The position numbers and the translations under genes were made by a program. A model generated the notes under the pieces. The model saw only the letters and a program-made list of their open reading frames with translations, was not told the DNA's origin and searched no databases. Below, in pieces: positions 1 to 12,770 of a DNA stretch of 64,000 nucleotides. Numbering within the stretch: the first letter of the stretch is position 1; every line of letters begins with the position of its first letter. The stretch is from Kryptolebias marmoratus. Lineage: Eukaryota; Chordata; Actinopteri; Cyprinodontiformes; Rivulidae. The stretch lies in contig NC_051450.1 of NCBI RefSeq assembly GCF_001649575.2, forward strand, positions 15,289,327 to 15,353,326, read 5' to 3'.

Positions 1-1084
1 AGTCCCTCAGTTTCACCTTATCAAATTCCATCTTTGAATTGTTTTGATTGAGAGACCCCTAGAGGCAGAAATCTCAAAATGTGTCTTTGTCACCTTTAGG
101 TTTTCACAGATTGCAAAGGAAATACCACCTTATCTTTGTTTTTGCAACACAGTAACTGTAGTTGATCATAGTTCATAAAACTCCAATTAAAAGATCTTTT
201 TAGAGCCAGTTAGGAACTTTTTTACAATTTGAGGGGAAATTTTTTATGAAGTTCAACCATAAAGATAAAATAAAATATTGCTCAACAGTTCTTGATATTC
301 AGCTATGAGCTGTATGTGTAACATGTAGCTGTCACACCAACTCAACACAACTTTATGTCAGAGGGCACAAACTGGTGGCTCCAATTTTCTCCAATAAATT
401 AGACTCAGTCCAGTAAAGGAATCAGTTGTAGCTTGGCTCAGATAAACTTTTTGAAGTCTGTGTCTTAGCCAATCAGAGCTCGCACTCATAGCACCAGTCC
501 CAACTCAGATGCTGAAACACATCAGCAAGGTGAGATGCAGCAAAGGGCTCTTAATCAGTGTCTAGTTTTCTCAATGGAATGTGAAAAGTGTTTAAATGCT
601 GGCGACAGAAGTTACATGAGGGAAATTAATTTTTCTTGCCAATTTCAGCTAAATACAACTAAAGTTTTCTGTGAATATGTGTTGCCATTGGAGTACACTA
701 CAAATATATTAACCGGAATGATTTCTCTATTTTGGCTCCTACTTACCATCATGTCAAATTAGAACAAACCCTGTCTTTCAGACACTAATGTTGTCTAACT
801 TAAAACTTTCATGTTAGCTTTACTATTATTATCATCATTATCTTACTTTTTGTACAGTTATTCATAAGAAACCTCAGCACAAAAATCTGAAGTCTGAATA
901 GAAATCCACTTGACTTTCTTTACTTTCCAGCTGGTTTTATATATATATAGATTTATGTGGCTATTTAAAAGCACACATAGCAGCATCAGCAGCTGGTTGT
1001 AGCACTTCTGGTGCAGTCTGGGGCAATTCCTGCAGGGACATCATAATATTTGTGCTGGGGAAATGGGCTAATGCTAAACTGGTG

Positions 1085-1180
1085 ATGAGATAAAGGTTTA
1101 TAAAACAGCCTTTGCATGAACTGCCATGTTTATAACTGTTCAGTAGAACCCCAGTTCAGAAAAGCTTAACTATACCTTTA
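1085..1180 (-). repeat. End fragment of the foldback repeat family
   Basis: ATAACTGTTCAGTAGAACCC and CCAGTTCAGAAAAGCTT are, on the minus strand, the terminus seen at 2698 and 12750. Only one end is recognisable. Confidence 0.4.
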
Positions 1181-2689
1181 AATAAGCAACAACAAATTTG
1201 ATTAAATATTAAGGCTGGTCATATTGTGTCGCAGATATTTCTTTTTGTATGAGTGCTCTGGCTTGTAGCAGCAGAACCTTTAAAGCTATTTTAAGAGCTT
1301 GGCCCAAAATTTGTGTGTGTGTGCATGTGTGCGAGCCACATCCTGTGTGACCTTCTGGAGTGTGAGAGCAGCCACAGTATGACACACACACTTACTCTGC
1401 ATGAAGCAACAACCAGCACTGCCCACTCCGCATCATCAGATCAGCATATCGCTCTACTTCTGCTGCATCATTCCTACACTAACGCCACCATTCCATACTG
1501 ATACTCCTTTTTCCTCCCATACAAACATGTGGTAATTAATAGATTTTCAGCTTTACTTTGGTTCTGTAAATCTAGATTTTCATCATGAATTAATATTTGT
1601 GCAGTTACTTCCACTGAGGCAACTTGTAAGACACAATGCACACAGTTTAAATGTATATTTGAGTTTATTAACATTAAATTGTGTTTTCTGAAAAACAACA
1701 CATTTGCACCTTGCCGAGGCGTGCAGGAAAACAAGTAGTCTTTATAGAAAATAGTTCAAACATACGGCGCATCTCAACACTTCTTTGAGAGGAGAATGTT
1801 GCCTCGGGCTGAAATTGAAATGGCTCAGCTGTTTCCAATACGACAGCTCTGTTTTAGCAGAAGCAGAAGTCAAGATGTAAAGATAGCACGTGTTGAAGCA
1901 TATAGACCTTTTGTTCACATGGGACTTGCTGCTTGTTTAGAGAATCTCTGATCAAAGCCACCCCTCCTGAGAATGGCTTTATTAGATTTCACACTTTCCC
2001 TCCGGGAGTCAGGGGGAAAAAAAAACACAGAGCATACTTTTCTACATCAATAAATATTAATTTTTCTTCTCAGATCAATCCCTTTTCATTGTTAGTTTAT
2101 TACATTGCAACACATTAGAGTTTATCAAGTCACAGTAATTGCAGTTTTGACACAAGTGCCTGAATCCTAAATCTTTTTCAGCCATGTAAAATTTCTTCGG
2201 ATACTATCAAAATCCGAATCTTCTTGGTAATCTGCATAACGCCGAAGGAGGAAAACTGAAGCCATCTTTTAATCGTCTGGGATTAAGTTTGGATTGAGGG
2301 GACTTTTTTTTTTTTTTTTTGCTTGAATGAGATCTGGGCACATTGCCAGATGAATAGAAAATGGTGTTCTCTTCCCCTCCACTGGTCATGGCACTCCCTC
2401 ATCATTAGGAGGCAAGTGCATGTGAGCCATTTCAGATATGATTTTATTATTGTCTCTATTTTTTTTTAAACAATGGGCTTCACAATTCAGCCCCTCCTTT
2501 CTCTGTTTAAGATATATAAAAAAACATCTCACTGTTCTTTTGATTTCCAGCTCGAGGACTATCAGGTGTCTCTGGCAGGAGCGTTTAAGGGCAACCTTTT
2601 GAAAGCGAAGGACTGTATTAGCTTTGATGGGCGCTGCAAGCCTCTTTCTACCTCAGAAACATATCTCTTTGTTATAGTGAAAGATCCTG

Positions 2690-2910
2690 AAGTGATAGTT
2701 CAGATCTTTTGAAATGAGTTCTGTGTAAAAATGATGAACAATTAATATTTTACCTGTTGTCGATAGCTCTTTGCATGACCTCGGTTTGGAGAAATAAAGT
2801 TTAATTCTGACCTGTCTACCAAGCTAATGACTATTCTGAGCAGGGTCAGGGCAAATATGAATTGCTGCTGTCTTAAAACAGCACTCAGTGGTTCATGCAA
2901 ATGTTATTTT
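2690..2910 (+). repeat. Arm copy of the foldback repeat family
   Basis: GTTCAGATCTTTTGAA, then AACAATTAATATTTTACCTG, TTGTCGATAGCTCTTTGCAT and GAGAAATAAAGTTTAATTCT match the + arm of the 12.1-12.8 kb element. Ends are approximate. Confidence 0.65.
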
Positions 2911-5900
2911 AAAAATCATTATTGTCAGTTTCATATTATATGTTTTTTCCCTGCAGAAACATGATACTTCAGCTCCAAGTGCCCTGGATGCACTGAAGTA
3001 CTGCAGCTATTTGCTGCTGCTTGTGATGGCAAATTATCATAGGATTCAATGTTAAAAAAAAAAAAGAGTGCAAAACTCATAATATGTTATTTGCATGATC
3101 CACCATGAATTTTTTGAGGTTATAGTTTTTTTTAAGATGGCAGTAATCATCTTTGGTTTTCAGCCTGCTTGGACAAACAATTAGCTTGTTAACCCATTCG
3201 AAATAAATTTCATTCAGAGGACTATATACATATACAAGATATTAACCTCACTTCAAACAGTCTGAACTTTTGCTTTATTTTTTTTTTGTTCTGTTTTGTT
3301 TTATGACTGTTTTCATCAAGTAATGCTACATTTGTACCATCACTGACTTTTTCACACATTCCCCCTTTCCACAGTGTTTGACGGATAAGACCACAATGTT
3401 CTTTTTTTTTTCCATCTTTTCAAGTGCTGCCATTGTCCGAGCACAAACAAACACGCAGAGCCGCTTCCTGCTCCCATCAAATGAACCGTCTGGCCTGGGA
3501 GCCGGTCTAAAGCCAGAGGTTAGAGCTCCATTTTTCCTCCCTCCTCGCCACATATCCATGGAAACGGATATAGAAATCACACACTGTCTCCTGGGAAGAA
3601 AGCCTGGGCGACTCCACACAGTGGCACTTTTGTGGCACATGAAGGAGAGCAGAGTTCATTTAGGTGAGCCGGTCGAGGATGAGTATTCAGTCTGCTGAAG
3701 AGTAAAGACCAGGCTGGTCTGAGAGGTGGGAGTAAGAGTGGGGGGCTCCGAAAGCTGAATTAACCAACCAGAAAGAGAAGTTGACATCATCATTTCTTCC
3801 CGATATAGGTAACAAGTTGCAGCTAATCAGAGACACCTATATTGTTTTGTTTTTAGCATTTTTACCTTGCATTTTATTGCATGAAAATCTTAATTTACAG
3901 TATATTTTTACCATGCGATTCCCCAGCTTTTCTTACAAGACATGAGAGGCCTCTGCTGGCTGCAAAGGTCCTAACACATCTGTCACATTCATGGCAAGCA
4001 AACCACATCCTACACGCAGGAGTATGACATAAGAGGCATTTGGAGTGAGCTGCTACTGTAAAACAAGCTGCAGCTGTTTGTGACACGGTGTAGTCTGAAA
4101 GCTTATTAAAATTCAACGCACACACTGCTTGATGGATTTAATCTACGAACTGAAAAGTCTTCTTCCTCTCTGTGTTTAAAAGTATGTGTCTAAATCCATT
4201 CAATAAAACAGTCAAAGGCTTCACGCTGTTCGCTGAACAATAAAAATCAATACCATTAAACACTTCTTTAAGAAACCTTAAGTGTTTCCCCAGAGGCCTT
4301 GTCAGTTTCCATGTATCATATCTTTTTACAGGCTTGTCAATAATAAATTCGGAAGATCTTAAATTTATCATTACATCTCTGAAGCAGAGGTCTCCACTTT
4401 TTTTTTTAGCGTTTTGAAGATTCAGGTAACTGATAGATCAATAGAGGACAGTCTGACAGATGAGTGAGCGTACCTTTCATGCAGCAGTAACCTGTTTTTT
4501 CCTGCACCCCAGATGTCCGAGGCTTCGTCCAATCAGAGGAACAGTGCCGGCTGACTACAAGCTTGATCGTTCGCTTCCTGAACGCATTCCAATTCCTTCA
4601 CAGGCATATAAGCAATTTTTACAGTAGTTAAGCAGAGGTGGAACTGCTTCACATAATCTCTCTTAGACCGTCTCCACTGTCGGCCCGGTGACAAATCATG
4701 TTAAATCCCAGGCTGAAATCAAGCACAAACTAGAGTTAGCTTCTTTTTTTTAGAGCAAAAAGCATCTAAAAACCAGAAAGCTCAGTCACCAATGGGATCT
4801 ATTTTAATTGAACCAAAACATGTCTGCTCTACAAGCTGCAGTTTGTGATAAATGTTTGACTTTTTTCAGTAGATTTTTTAATCTGACTAAATTGTAGTTC
4901 AAAGGCAAAACCCAAATGGTGGCGGCAGGTCAGTTAGCTATCAACCAAGTTTGGTTCAAACACCCCTTTTTTATTTTTATTTTTATTTTACTAACTTAAC
5001 CATTGGTCTCCATGCCTAACTTGACACTAACTTGAGTCCATGGAGCAGCTTTAATTGTTTAACCTCAAGCTGACCATGACGAAGCAGCCTTTTGAACGAG
5101 GCAAACAGGCTTACTTCCACTACAAATAACAACGTTGTGAACAAAATAGAGCAGATAATATAAAAACATGGGCAGAAAGCATAAATGTGTTACGTAAGTT
5201 GTGTTTCTGCAGATCTTCAAAAGATTGCAAGGCAATTTTTAGTATTAAAGAAAATGTTTCAAAGGTAAACATGTCTTAGTTTTACCTGGAAATATATTTT
5301 TATATTATTCTTCTATATGAACACAGTTTGTTCATGATAGGCTGCATTTCAATGCTTCTATTCATTATTTGTCTTGCTAATTACCACTGTCCTTATTTAC
5401 TGTTTGTAAAAAGTTAATTCTGTTTTTTAACTCAAATAAATGTTAAAAGAGGAGACGTTTGGGGGTTGAGGGGGATCTGGTGCCACACAAACAATTAAAA
5501 AATATATAGAAAATGCTTTGAAACCAGAATTTTTCAGCCAGTTCTGGTAAAAACATTGACCCAATTACTTTGTGTCAAAACTGTAACTTTGTTTTAAAAA
5601 AGAAATCTTTAATTTTATCCCAAAAGATATTTTTAAAAAAAGATTAGAAAACCTAAGCAAGAGGAACCAACTTCGGCCTTTAAACACACCTGAAGAAATA
5701 CATTGTGTACTCTTGTTCTTCAGTGCTGAAAATGACTCTCGATGTTTGTCGATCTAGAGGCCCTCTGAGGACTCATCACCTCATCTCCCCCACCTCCTCC
5801 TCCACCTCATTCCATTTGAGCTTCATCAAAGCAAAAGTAGCTCAAGGACTGCTAATGCCTCAGACGGTATACTCCTAACAACCCTGAGGTTGAGGAATTC

Positions 5901-6049
5901 TCTGCACCACACTAAGGTCATTTTTCCTCTGTTCGCTTCCCCCACCCTCACTTTCACCATCTAACCCCCTCTCCCCCTCAAAAAAAAAATGCTTTTCTCT
6001 ATTAATCAGAGCTCGCAGCTCAAACTGGTCTTCAACTTCCTCCCCAATC

Positions 6050-6260
6050 CGTGCTAAGCCTGTCATTTCTGGCTATTATTTACTTTAATGGGCTTTGGCT
6101 GATCCCTGGCGAAGCCTTGGATCTGAGAATAATGCGACTGAGGGTAGCAGGCCTCCGACGCAAGCGCGGGGCTGCCTGTAGATTAGCTATGGCAGATGGG
6201 CTTTACAGGGGCTTCCTGTGAGCAGGAGTGCTGATTGAGAGGGCATAATGAGAGAGGTGG
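6050..6260. promoter_or_regulatory. Candidate conserved non-coding element
   Basis: Complex, repeat-free sequence of balanced composition between AT-rich flanks, with ATTATTTACTTTAATGGGCT, GAGAATAATGCGACTGAGGG and TAGATTAGCTATGGCAG. No reading frame is supported. It reads like teleost enhancer sequence, but conservation is untested. Confidence 0.3.
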
Positions 6261-6353
6261 TGTCCTCACAATGGACCCAGCCACCTCGCTGCACCTCTCG
6301 CGTCCAAACAACCCCCCATTCTCCAAGTCCCTCTGTAACAACCCCCCCCCCCC

Positions 6354-6370
6354 NNNNNNNNNNNNNNNNN
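6354..6370. other. Assembly gap (17 N)
   Basis: Seventeen undetermined bases follow a run of C. They are followed by C-run, (CCA)n, (CA)n and (CT)n tracts up to 6439. The true length is unknown. Confidence 0.99.
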
Positions 6371-6377
6371 TAAAAGC

Positions 6378-6439
6378 ATCCCCCCCCACCACCACCACCA
6401 CCACCCCACACACACACACACACACTCTCTCTCTCTCTC
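6378..6439 (+). repeat. Compound microsatellite C/CCA/CA/CT
   Basis: A C-run, (CCA)n, (CA)n and (CT)n follow each other directly. Short frames across this tract are artefacts. Confidence 0.95.
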
Positions 6440-9339
6440 GCTCAAGTCGGAGAGCAGAAACAAGCACAAAAGCAACTGTAAATAACCATGAATGTTAATC
6501 CAGCATTAATTGGTTCCCTCTCAAAATGGGTGTGGATTTTCACCGGCTGGGCTCCTCCGCGGGTCATTAAAGGCATAAACCCCTTCTCATTGTTTACCGA
6601 ACGAGTTTCTTCTATATTTATATAAAAAATGGCTACATTATCGCGATGACCTCACTTGATCACATTTTGTCTGAACAATGAGGCGTAAAACGTGAGCTGT
6701 GACCTTCTTTTTCCTCCCTCCGCCCCAGATGTTTTAACAGTTCCAAAGCTGTTGTTTTCCCTCTCTCACCTACGTGTGTGTGCGCGTTGATGCTGTGCCA
6801 CACGGGAGCAAGCACACCACAAATGAAGTGTGCACAAACCCCACTGCAGACCCGGGGTCAAGTTTGTGTACAAGAGTTAAAATTTTGTTGCGTCCAACTC
6901 TCTGTGTCTGCAGCTCGGGAAGTTTCCACACAAGGGCCACTACACAATCCACAGACTCCAATTATCCCTTTTCCCTGGAGCCGCCTTAAGCAAGTTTTTC
7001 AAAACTCCTTTCACTTCGCTCTTGTCAAGCAGTGAAAGAAAAACTAACCACCATGTCAAGAGAACTCAGCTGCCTAGCAACGGGGCCACAGTTTAAGTCT
7101 GATTTGCTTCAGGTTTTTGAGTAATGGGAATTGACAACGTAAAGCCAGTCACAAGTGTTGTTTGTCACCTCTGAAACGCAAACAAAAATGCATTGTTTTT
7201 CCAAAGTATTGAGCATATGATTGATGTTTAGTGCCCACAATGGTATCGTTCATTTCTCCCTTGTGTTGCGTTTTTTTTTTTTTTCCTTTTGCAAGGCCTG
7301 ATGTCATATCTTTTCACGGCGAGTTAAAGGTTTTGAAGGAGCATGAAAACGCACAGCTTTTCATCTTTGCAGCAGACGGCAGCGCGGGCGCACGCATTCC
7401 TAGAGCTGGTGAACTTTAATGATTCTATTCAGCCTGTGTCGCATCTCACCCAGAAATAATTTAATAAGAAACTTTGGCCTTTAGAAGTCTCTGTGTCCTG
7501 TCACAATGGTCAGAGGGGCGCACAAAAGGCAGCCCTGAGTGCAACAAAGAGAAAGTCTTGAATGTGAACGCCTTTGATACTCTTCATCTGTTTGCTCCGC
7601 GACGTCAGGATTTGTTTTTATTTGACAGGCCGTGATATCAAAATGTATAAATATTTAGCCTCACATTAGACTCTGCATGAATGTGGAGAAACATTTTTAA
7701 GGGTTGTAGTTTTCCTTTTTTTAAATGTTTTATTCATGGTTTAAATAAAGGTTTAGATGAGAAACATGTAAAATTATTACATGCATAATGATTTGGGTTA
7801 TTAAAGATATTATGTCAACTAAAATAATATCCAATAACTATTAAAACTGCTACCTAATATATATGCAAAACAGCCTACTTTACAGAGGTCTGAAGTTTGC
7901 TTTTGGTGGTGAATTGAGAGCAATAGAAGTAAAAATGCCTCTAATTTCCTTGTTCAATTTACACCCATGGAGTAGTCTTTTTTTTTGACAATTGTATTTG
8001 CTTGTTGAATTTGGATGATGGTGTTTTTTCTGCTCCAAGGAGCATTTTTCAAAGACACTGAGTGACACAATAAGGAAGACATCCATCACAAAGGAAAATT
8101 AGTGTAGAAATAAGTGGCTGCCTTTGCCTCTGCTCCTCCCGCGTCCCACGTGAAGCTCGGACGAATATCGAGGCAGACAGCAGAGAATAGTCAACAATAA
8201 CCTCAATGACATCAAAGGGCCCAGACAGTGGTACTGAGGAAGCCCACAGAGGGCCAAAGACAAAACAAACAGCGCTGAAGCCCACGTTTCTCCACCGAGA
8301 GCCCCCCCACACCCCACCCCACCTTCCTTCAGCCGTGTTGCTGCTGCAGCTCATCAGAGTGAATCCTGCAGCCATGGTGCTGTGGTTATAGTGCCATCTG
8401 CAATGGATTGTGAGGCTTTATCATCGCTGCAAACAATTTTCTCCCACCTAGGGTTTAACACTGGCCTTGGCGATAACAAAGCATTTTATCCTCGCACACA
8501 ACAAAAAGGGGGAAAGATTTTTCTTAATTGCGATGAACCCCACTGTTCACTTTGTGTCTCGCATTCATTGTCATTTCAAAGCACGTTCCAATCTATGGGA
8601 ACTAATCTCCTGTAAGCGTTTAGATTCTCCTTTGTATTCAGTTTGATCTGTGTATAAAGTCACATTAAAATGATTCAAATATGAGTGCAGAAGCCATGCA
8701 TGTAATTTTGCAAGTTTTTCCATTTTGCCAACAATGATCTTCCTTACTTAACATAACTGCTTTGATCAACGTTTTCTTAAAGATCTTGAAGTGATCGAGG
8801 ATATAATTTAACAACAGTCAAAGGAGTTCTGGCGAAATGATGGAACGCTGCAAAACTTTCATCACTTTAATGTATATTCGAATATGATCCAGCACTCTGG
8901 GAGAAGCCTCTGCCTTGTTGTGCTTTGTTGCTCATTTATAATCATCAACACGCTGAAATAATCAAGAACTACATCCCCACAACAAATAGTGCTTGGTGTG
9001 AAAACCAGATCTGATGTTTCAGGTTCTGACATTGTCTGAAAATGTCTTCCTGCATCTATAATAAATGGCTTTCAGCACTCATACCATCTGTCCTTAATGA
9101 GTCCATTTTCTTCTCCGAGCCATTTCCATACTGTATTGTGCATTGCCTTACGTGCATTTGCATAATTGTTCAAAGATTTTTCCCTCCCTTTTTTTTTTTT
9201 GCGCCAAAATAGATATCCATGCTGGGAGTCGATGTGTGAGGATGAAGCTAGAGAAGAATGGAAGACGTGAAGATGTTTGTGAAATAATGAGCAAGGAGAA
9301 TCCATTTTTTCCCCCTCCTTTCTAAGCCCCGCAGTAACC

Positions 9340-9960
9340 TAATCAGGAGTTGCTTTATCTGCTAATCCACATTTAAACTTTAACCTGTAGGGGGGCTCTT
9401 TGTGTTAGTTAATGTAAGCATAAAAGCAGAGGCTGGCCTGAATGACTAATCAGATCCATCATACGTTGTAAAACTAAATAGCTTTTCCGAAAGGGAATCG
9501 GAATTAGCATGACTTCCATATAAGGAGAATCAGGGTAAACTTTAAATGAAACAATAGGCATGTTACAGAAATGGTTGAGGGGAATGAATTTAGCCTTCTA
9601 AAGACAACTTCTTAATCAGCTCAGCTGTCTGAGCTGCACAGAAATGGCAAAGTTTGGTAAATGAGCGCATGAATAGGGGGAAAACTCCGCATCAGCAGCT
9701 GCTTATGGATCAACGTCGGAAATGAAATGGAAGGACGGGCGTGTAACGGGAACAAATGCTGGAAATTTAATAAAAGGTAATTTGGAGGAACTCCTTAAAA
9801 GGCCCACAGGACGCTCTGCGGCTACAATGACAAATGACAGCCATGACAGATGACATATTAGGCTTTTAATATTTCAGTATATAAAGACAATTAGAAGTTG
9901 GAGCTCAAAGGAGGGAGTAAATGAGATCATCCGACAACAATGGTTAATTCATGCCACCGA
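9340..9960. promoter_or_regulatory. Candidate enhancer block with TGACAG cluster
   Basis: About 0.6 kb of repeat-free sequence with homeodomain-like sites (CTAATCAGATCC, GGAATTAGCATGAC) and, at 9828-9856, five TGACA motifs, two of them TGACAG, in 29 bases. TGACAG is the core of MEIS/PKNOX/TGIF sites. Function is inferred from motif density only. Confidence 0.35.
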
Positions 9961-10919
9961 TTTGAATGTATCAGCTGCCGAACTGCCTCAGAAATGTTCA
10001 AAATTTGGCTTTTTTATTAGTTAGGATCACTTCAGTAACTGGTTTGAAAACAAGCTTAATACATTTGTTTATTTAATGCCACTTTATCACCACCAACTAT
10101 GAATATTTATAAAGGTCCCAAAATAGTGCATTATTTACTGTGACATAAGTACTCCTCGTTGGATTCAATTACCTGTCACAACTGCTACATTCTAAATGGT
10201 GCAATTCACATGAGAGATCAGAGACATTGTGACTTTTTTTTGCTTCTTTTCACAGCATTAAACATCTGTTGACAGAGTTCACATTCGTCCCGGTGGGACT
10301 AGCACTTAAATTTGTTTTCTCTCAGTCTTATAATACTCTGTATCAAGACACCGAATGCTTGTCTGTGGGCACAACAGTCACATATGGAGTTCCAGGTGCA
10401 AAGAACCTAGTGTTTAAATTAATTTGGTGACATTTAAAGAAGTATTTTATTTAACCTTAACTTAATCAGCCAACAGTAAAGTCAGTTTTTTATTTTTGTT
10501 TTTATGTAGTTTATTATTCTTGTGGAGCAAACTGAGCTGAGCTGTTTCTGTGTGAAAAATAAAAAAACTGGACTAGTAATATGTTCCAATTGCAATAATT
10601 TTTCTGCTTTTAATGACCATTAGGGCTTAAATGTTTCTCTTAAAGCAGAGAAAGAATAAAAAAATAAAATGCACTTTCCCCATATTGCATTTCTCCATTA
10701 GAGACTGAGAAATGCTTCTTTAACAGCATTACAAGGGCCATAAAATGCTTTTCATTACGCGCTGACTTTTTTCCTCTCTTTAAATCTTCCTCACCCCACT
10801 CCCACTTAAAAAATATCAGATATAATAACATACCCTAAAATTAATCTGAAAAGGAATTTAAACTTTTGTGGATTGTATATATTTTTTGATGATATAAAAT
10901 GAATTTGAATATAACTACA

Positions 10920-11160
10920 CCTCTTGGGGGTTTAGGATTTACAGAAAATGCTGCTGTTCGTGGACTATTCAAAGATCTGCACTCAACCTACATGTATTTG
11001 TATGGATAGTCCCAACAGCAGTGGAGGTAATTAGCTCGCTGTATGAGAGAGGTTGAAAGCTTGGGATCACACTCGAGGTGATAATCATTTTCATTTTAAT
11101 AAAGTTTGCTGCTCCCGTGGAATGTCTGTGTGAAGTCTATTTTGATTAATCATTTTTGCT
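10920..11160. promoter_or_regulatory. Candidate conserved element containing a hairpin
   Basis: Contains GGTAATTAGCTCGC (11026-11039), TTGATTAATCATTTTTGC (about 11141-11158) and an inverted repeat at 10951-11021. No coding frame. Could be an enhancer or the source of a small structured RNA. Confidence 0.3.
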
Positions 11161-12099
11161 CACTGAATGCTAAAAAAGACCAGGTCAGTCAAAGATGGAG
11201 CTGTGGTCTTAGTGAAAGAAGCTTCCTTCTAACTTTCGGAGATGGAAGCAGATGAAAGAGCTCCAAGTCCTCTGTTTCACTTGTTCTGTTATTGTCTTGT
11301 TTCTGTCAAGGTCCCAAACCTCTTCTGTAGGATCTAACTCCATCTAGTGGCCCCGAGAGCTCTCTTCAGCATGCATCCAGCTCCAACTTAAACAGCTGCA
11401 AACACAACATTCCACGTCCTACACCAGAGTCAGGATCTTTAAAAATGTCCCTAACAACCTGCAGCTTTTTCTTATATTGTCTACTATCAGTTTTTTACCC
11501 TTTTTTTTAATAATCAGACCCACTTTGGCCACATTTCTAGAGGACCGCCCAACCAGAGGCTGAGGGGTAGTAAAACAAAATTTCGAAGCCAGTACTCAGA
11601 GCCCAATAATAAAAGAAGCCATCTCAGGGGACATGTAATCTTTGCACATCCTCTAAAGCTCATTATTCCCATAATTCCACAATAAAGTTGTCTCTGTCAT
11701 ATTAATGTTACCCACTTTTTTTTTCGTCTTTCAAGAATTCTAATGAAGTTGTCCGGCCTGGTTTTCATTTAGCAGATTACAGTATGTAAAGAAACAATAA
11801 GGGAGGCCAAGGCTTTGCAACTGTAATCACTCAATTTACAACCACTCTGAGGACTTATATGACAGGCCAATTTTCACACTTATTAAGCCTCTGACACACT
11901 TGAAATAATCGTATTAGCTTTTTTTTGTGAAATTAGCCCCAATTTCTGGCAGACATGAATCGATGTAATAGACCTGTATGTATAACTTGTGATGTCTCTA
12001 TTGCTGCTCAGCAGCAGGCAGGAGTGAAACGGCTTGGCCTCAGTCAGAGCTATAACTCAGATTCCGCTCTCTTTGGGCCTCCATACAACACTCTTTACA

Positions 12100-12770
12100 G
12101 CTACAACTCAGATTTTTTTAAAGTGCGGTTTTGTGGAAAGGTTATGAACAATTATTATCTTACCTGTTGTAGACAGCTCTTTCAAGGACCTCAGCTCAGA
12201 GAAATAAAGTTTACTTCTGACAAGATTAACGCGCTAACATCTAGTTCAAGAGAGGGCAAAACCAAAGTGGTTTGCTGCCATCTTAAAATAACCATATTCA
12301 CAAAAAATCATAGTGCTTTATGCACTATTTTATGATCTTTTACATCGCTGACAGTTTTGCACTACATGGTTATTTACATACATTTCTGTGGGCATTTGCA
12401 AGAGCAAAAAGCAGAAGCAGCTAGCTAGCTGTAGGACTTACTGCTCAGCTTGAGACACTTTCGGCAGGAAAATAAGGAGAATTTTTCCTCTGCTGGTATA
12501 AATGCCATTGTAAAACTGGCAGCAATGAACGGTTTATGCATGAACCACTATAAAAGTTTTATGATTTTAGTTCATTTAAAAAGGCAGCAGTCTACCTAAG
12601 TCTTGGCACCATTCAGACTTGATGTGAGCTTGACAGCTCAGTTAGAATCAAATTATTTCCTCAAACTGAAGGTGTTCAAATAGCTATCTACAACAGGTAA
12701 GACTTTAACTGTTATAAAGTTTCTCCAGAACCCCGCTTTAAAAGATCTGAACTCCTGCTATAAGTTTATT
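12100..12770. repeat. Foldback element: imperfect long inverted repeat
   Basis: A + arm at about 12105-12310 and a - arm at about 12540-12770 are reverse complements with many mismatches. Shared blocks, written in + arm sense, include CTTACCTGTTGTAGA with AGCT, GAAATAA with TTCT, and a TTTGCTGCC-like block. The region between (12311-12540) holds unique sequence. The same arm sequence occurs at 2690-2910 and 16425-16580. A non-autonomous DNA transposon with long terminal inverted repeats is the likeliest explanation. Confidence 0.65.

Larger units (their letters stand above)
1..6049. other. Desert part 1: no gene seen
   Basis: Apart from repeat fragments at 1085-1180 and 2690-2910, I see only AT-rich single-copy sequence and short chance frames. 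A CCAAT motif at 4529 and CATATAAG at 4605 are spaced like a promoter, but no transcript unit follows. Confidence 0.6.
6440..12099. other. Desert part 2: no gene seen
   Basis: Single-copy sequence with the candidate elements at 9340-9960 and 10920-11160. Around 7560-7680 a CGACGTCAGG (CRE-like) and a GTATAAATATT lie close together. No exon with splice sites and family similarity was found. Confidence 0.6.

Noticed and set aside
3378..3698. 106-residue frame
   Set aside because: Overlaps a frame of similar length on the other strand and has no recognisable domain.
4529..4640. CCAAT and TATA-like pair considered as a promoter
   Set aside because: No exon, donor site or reading frame follows.
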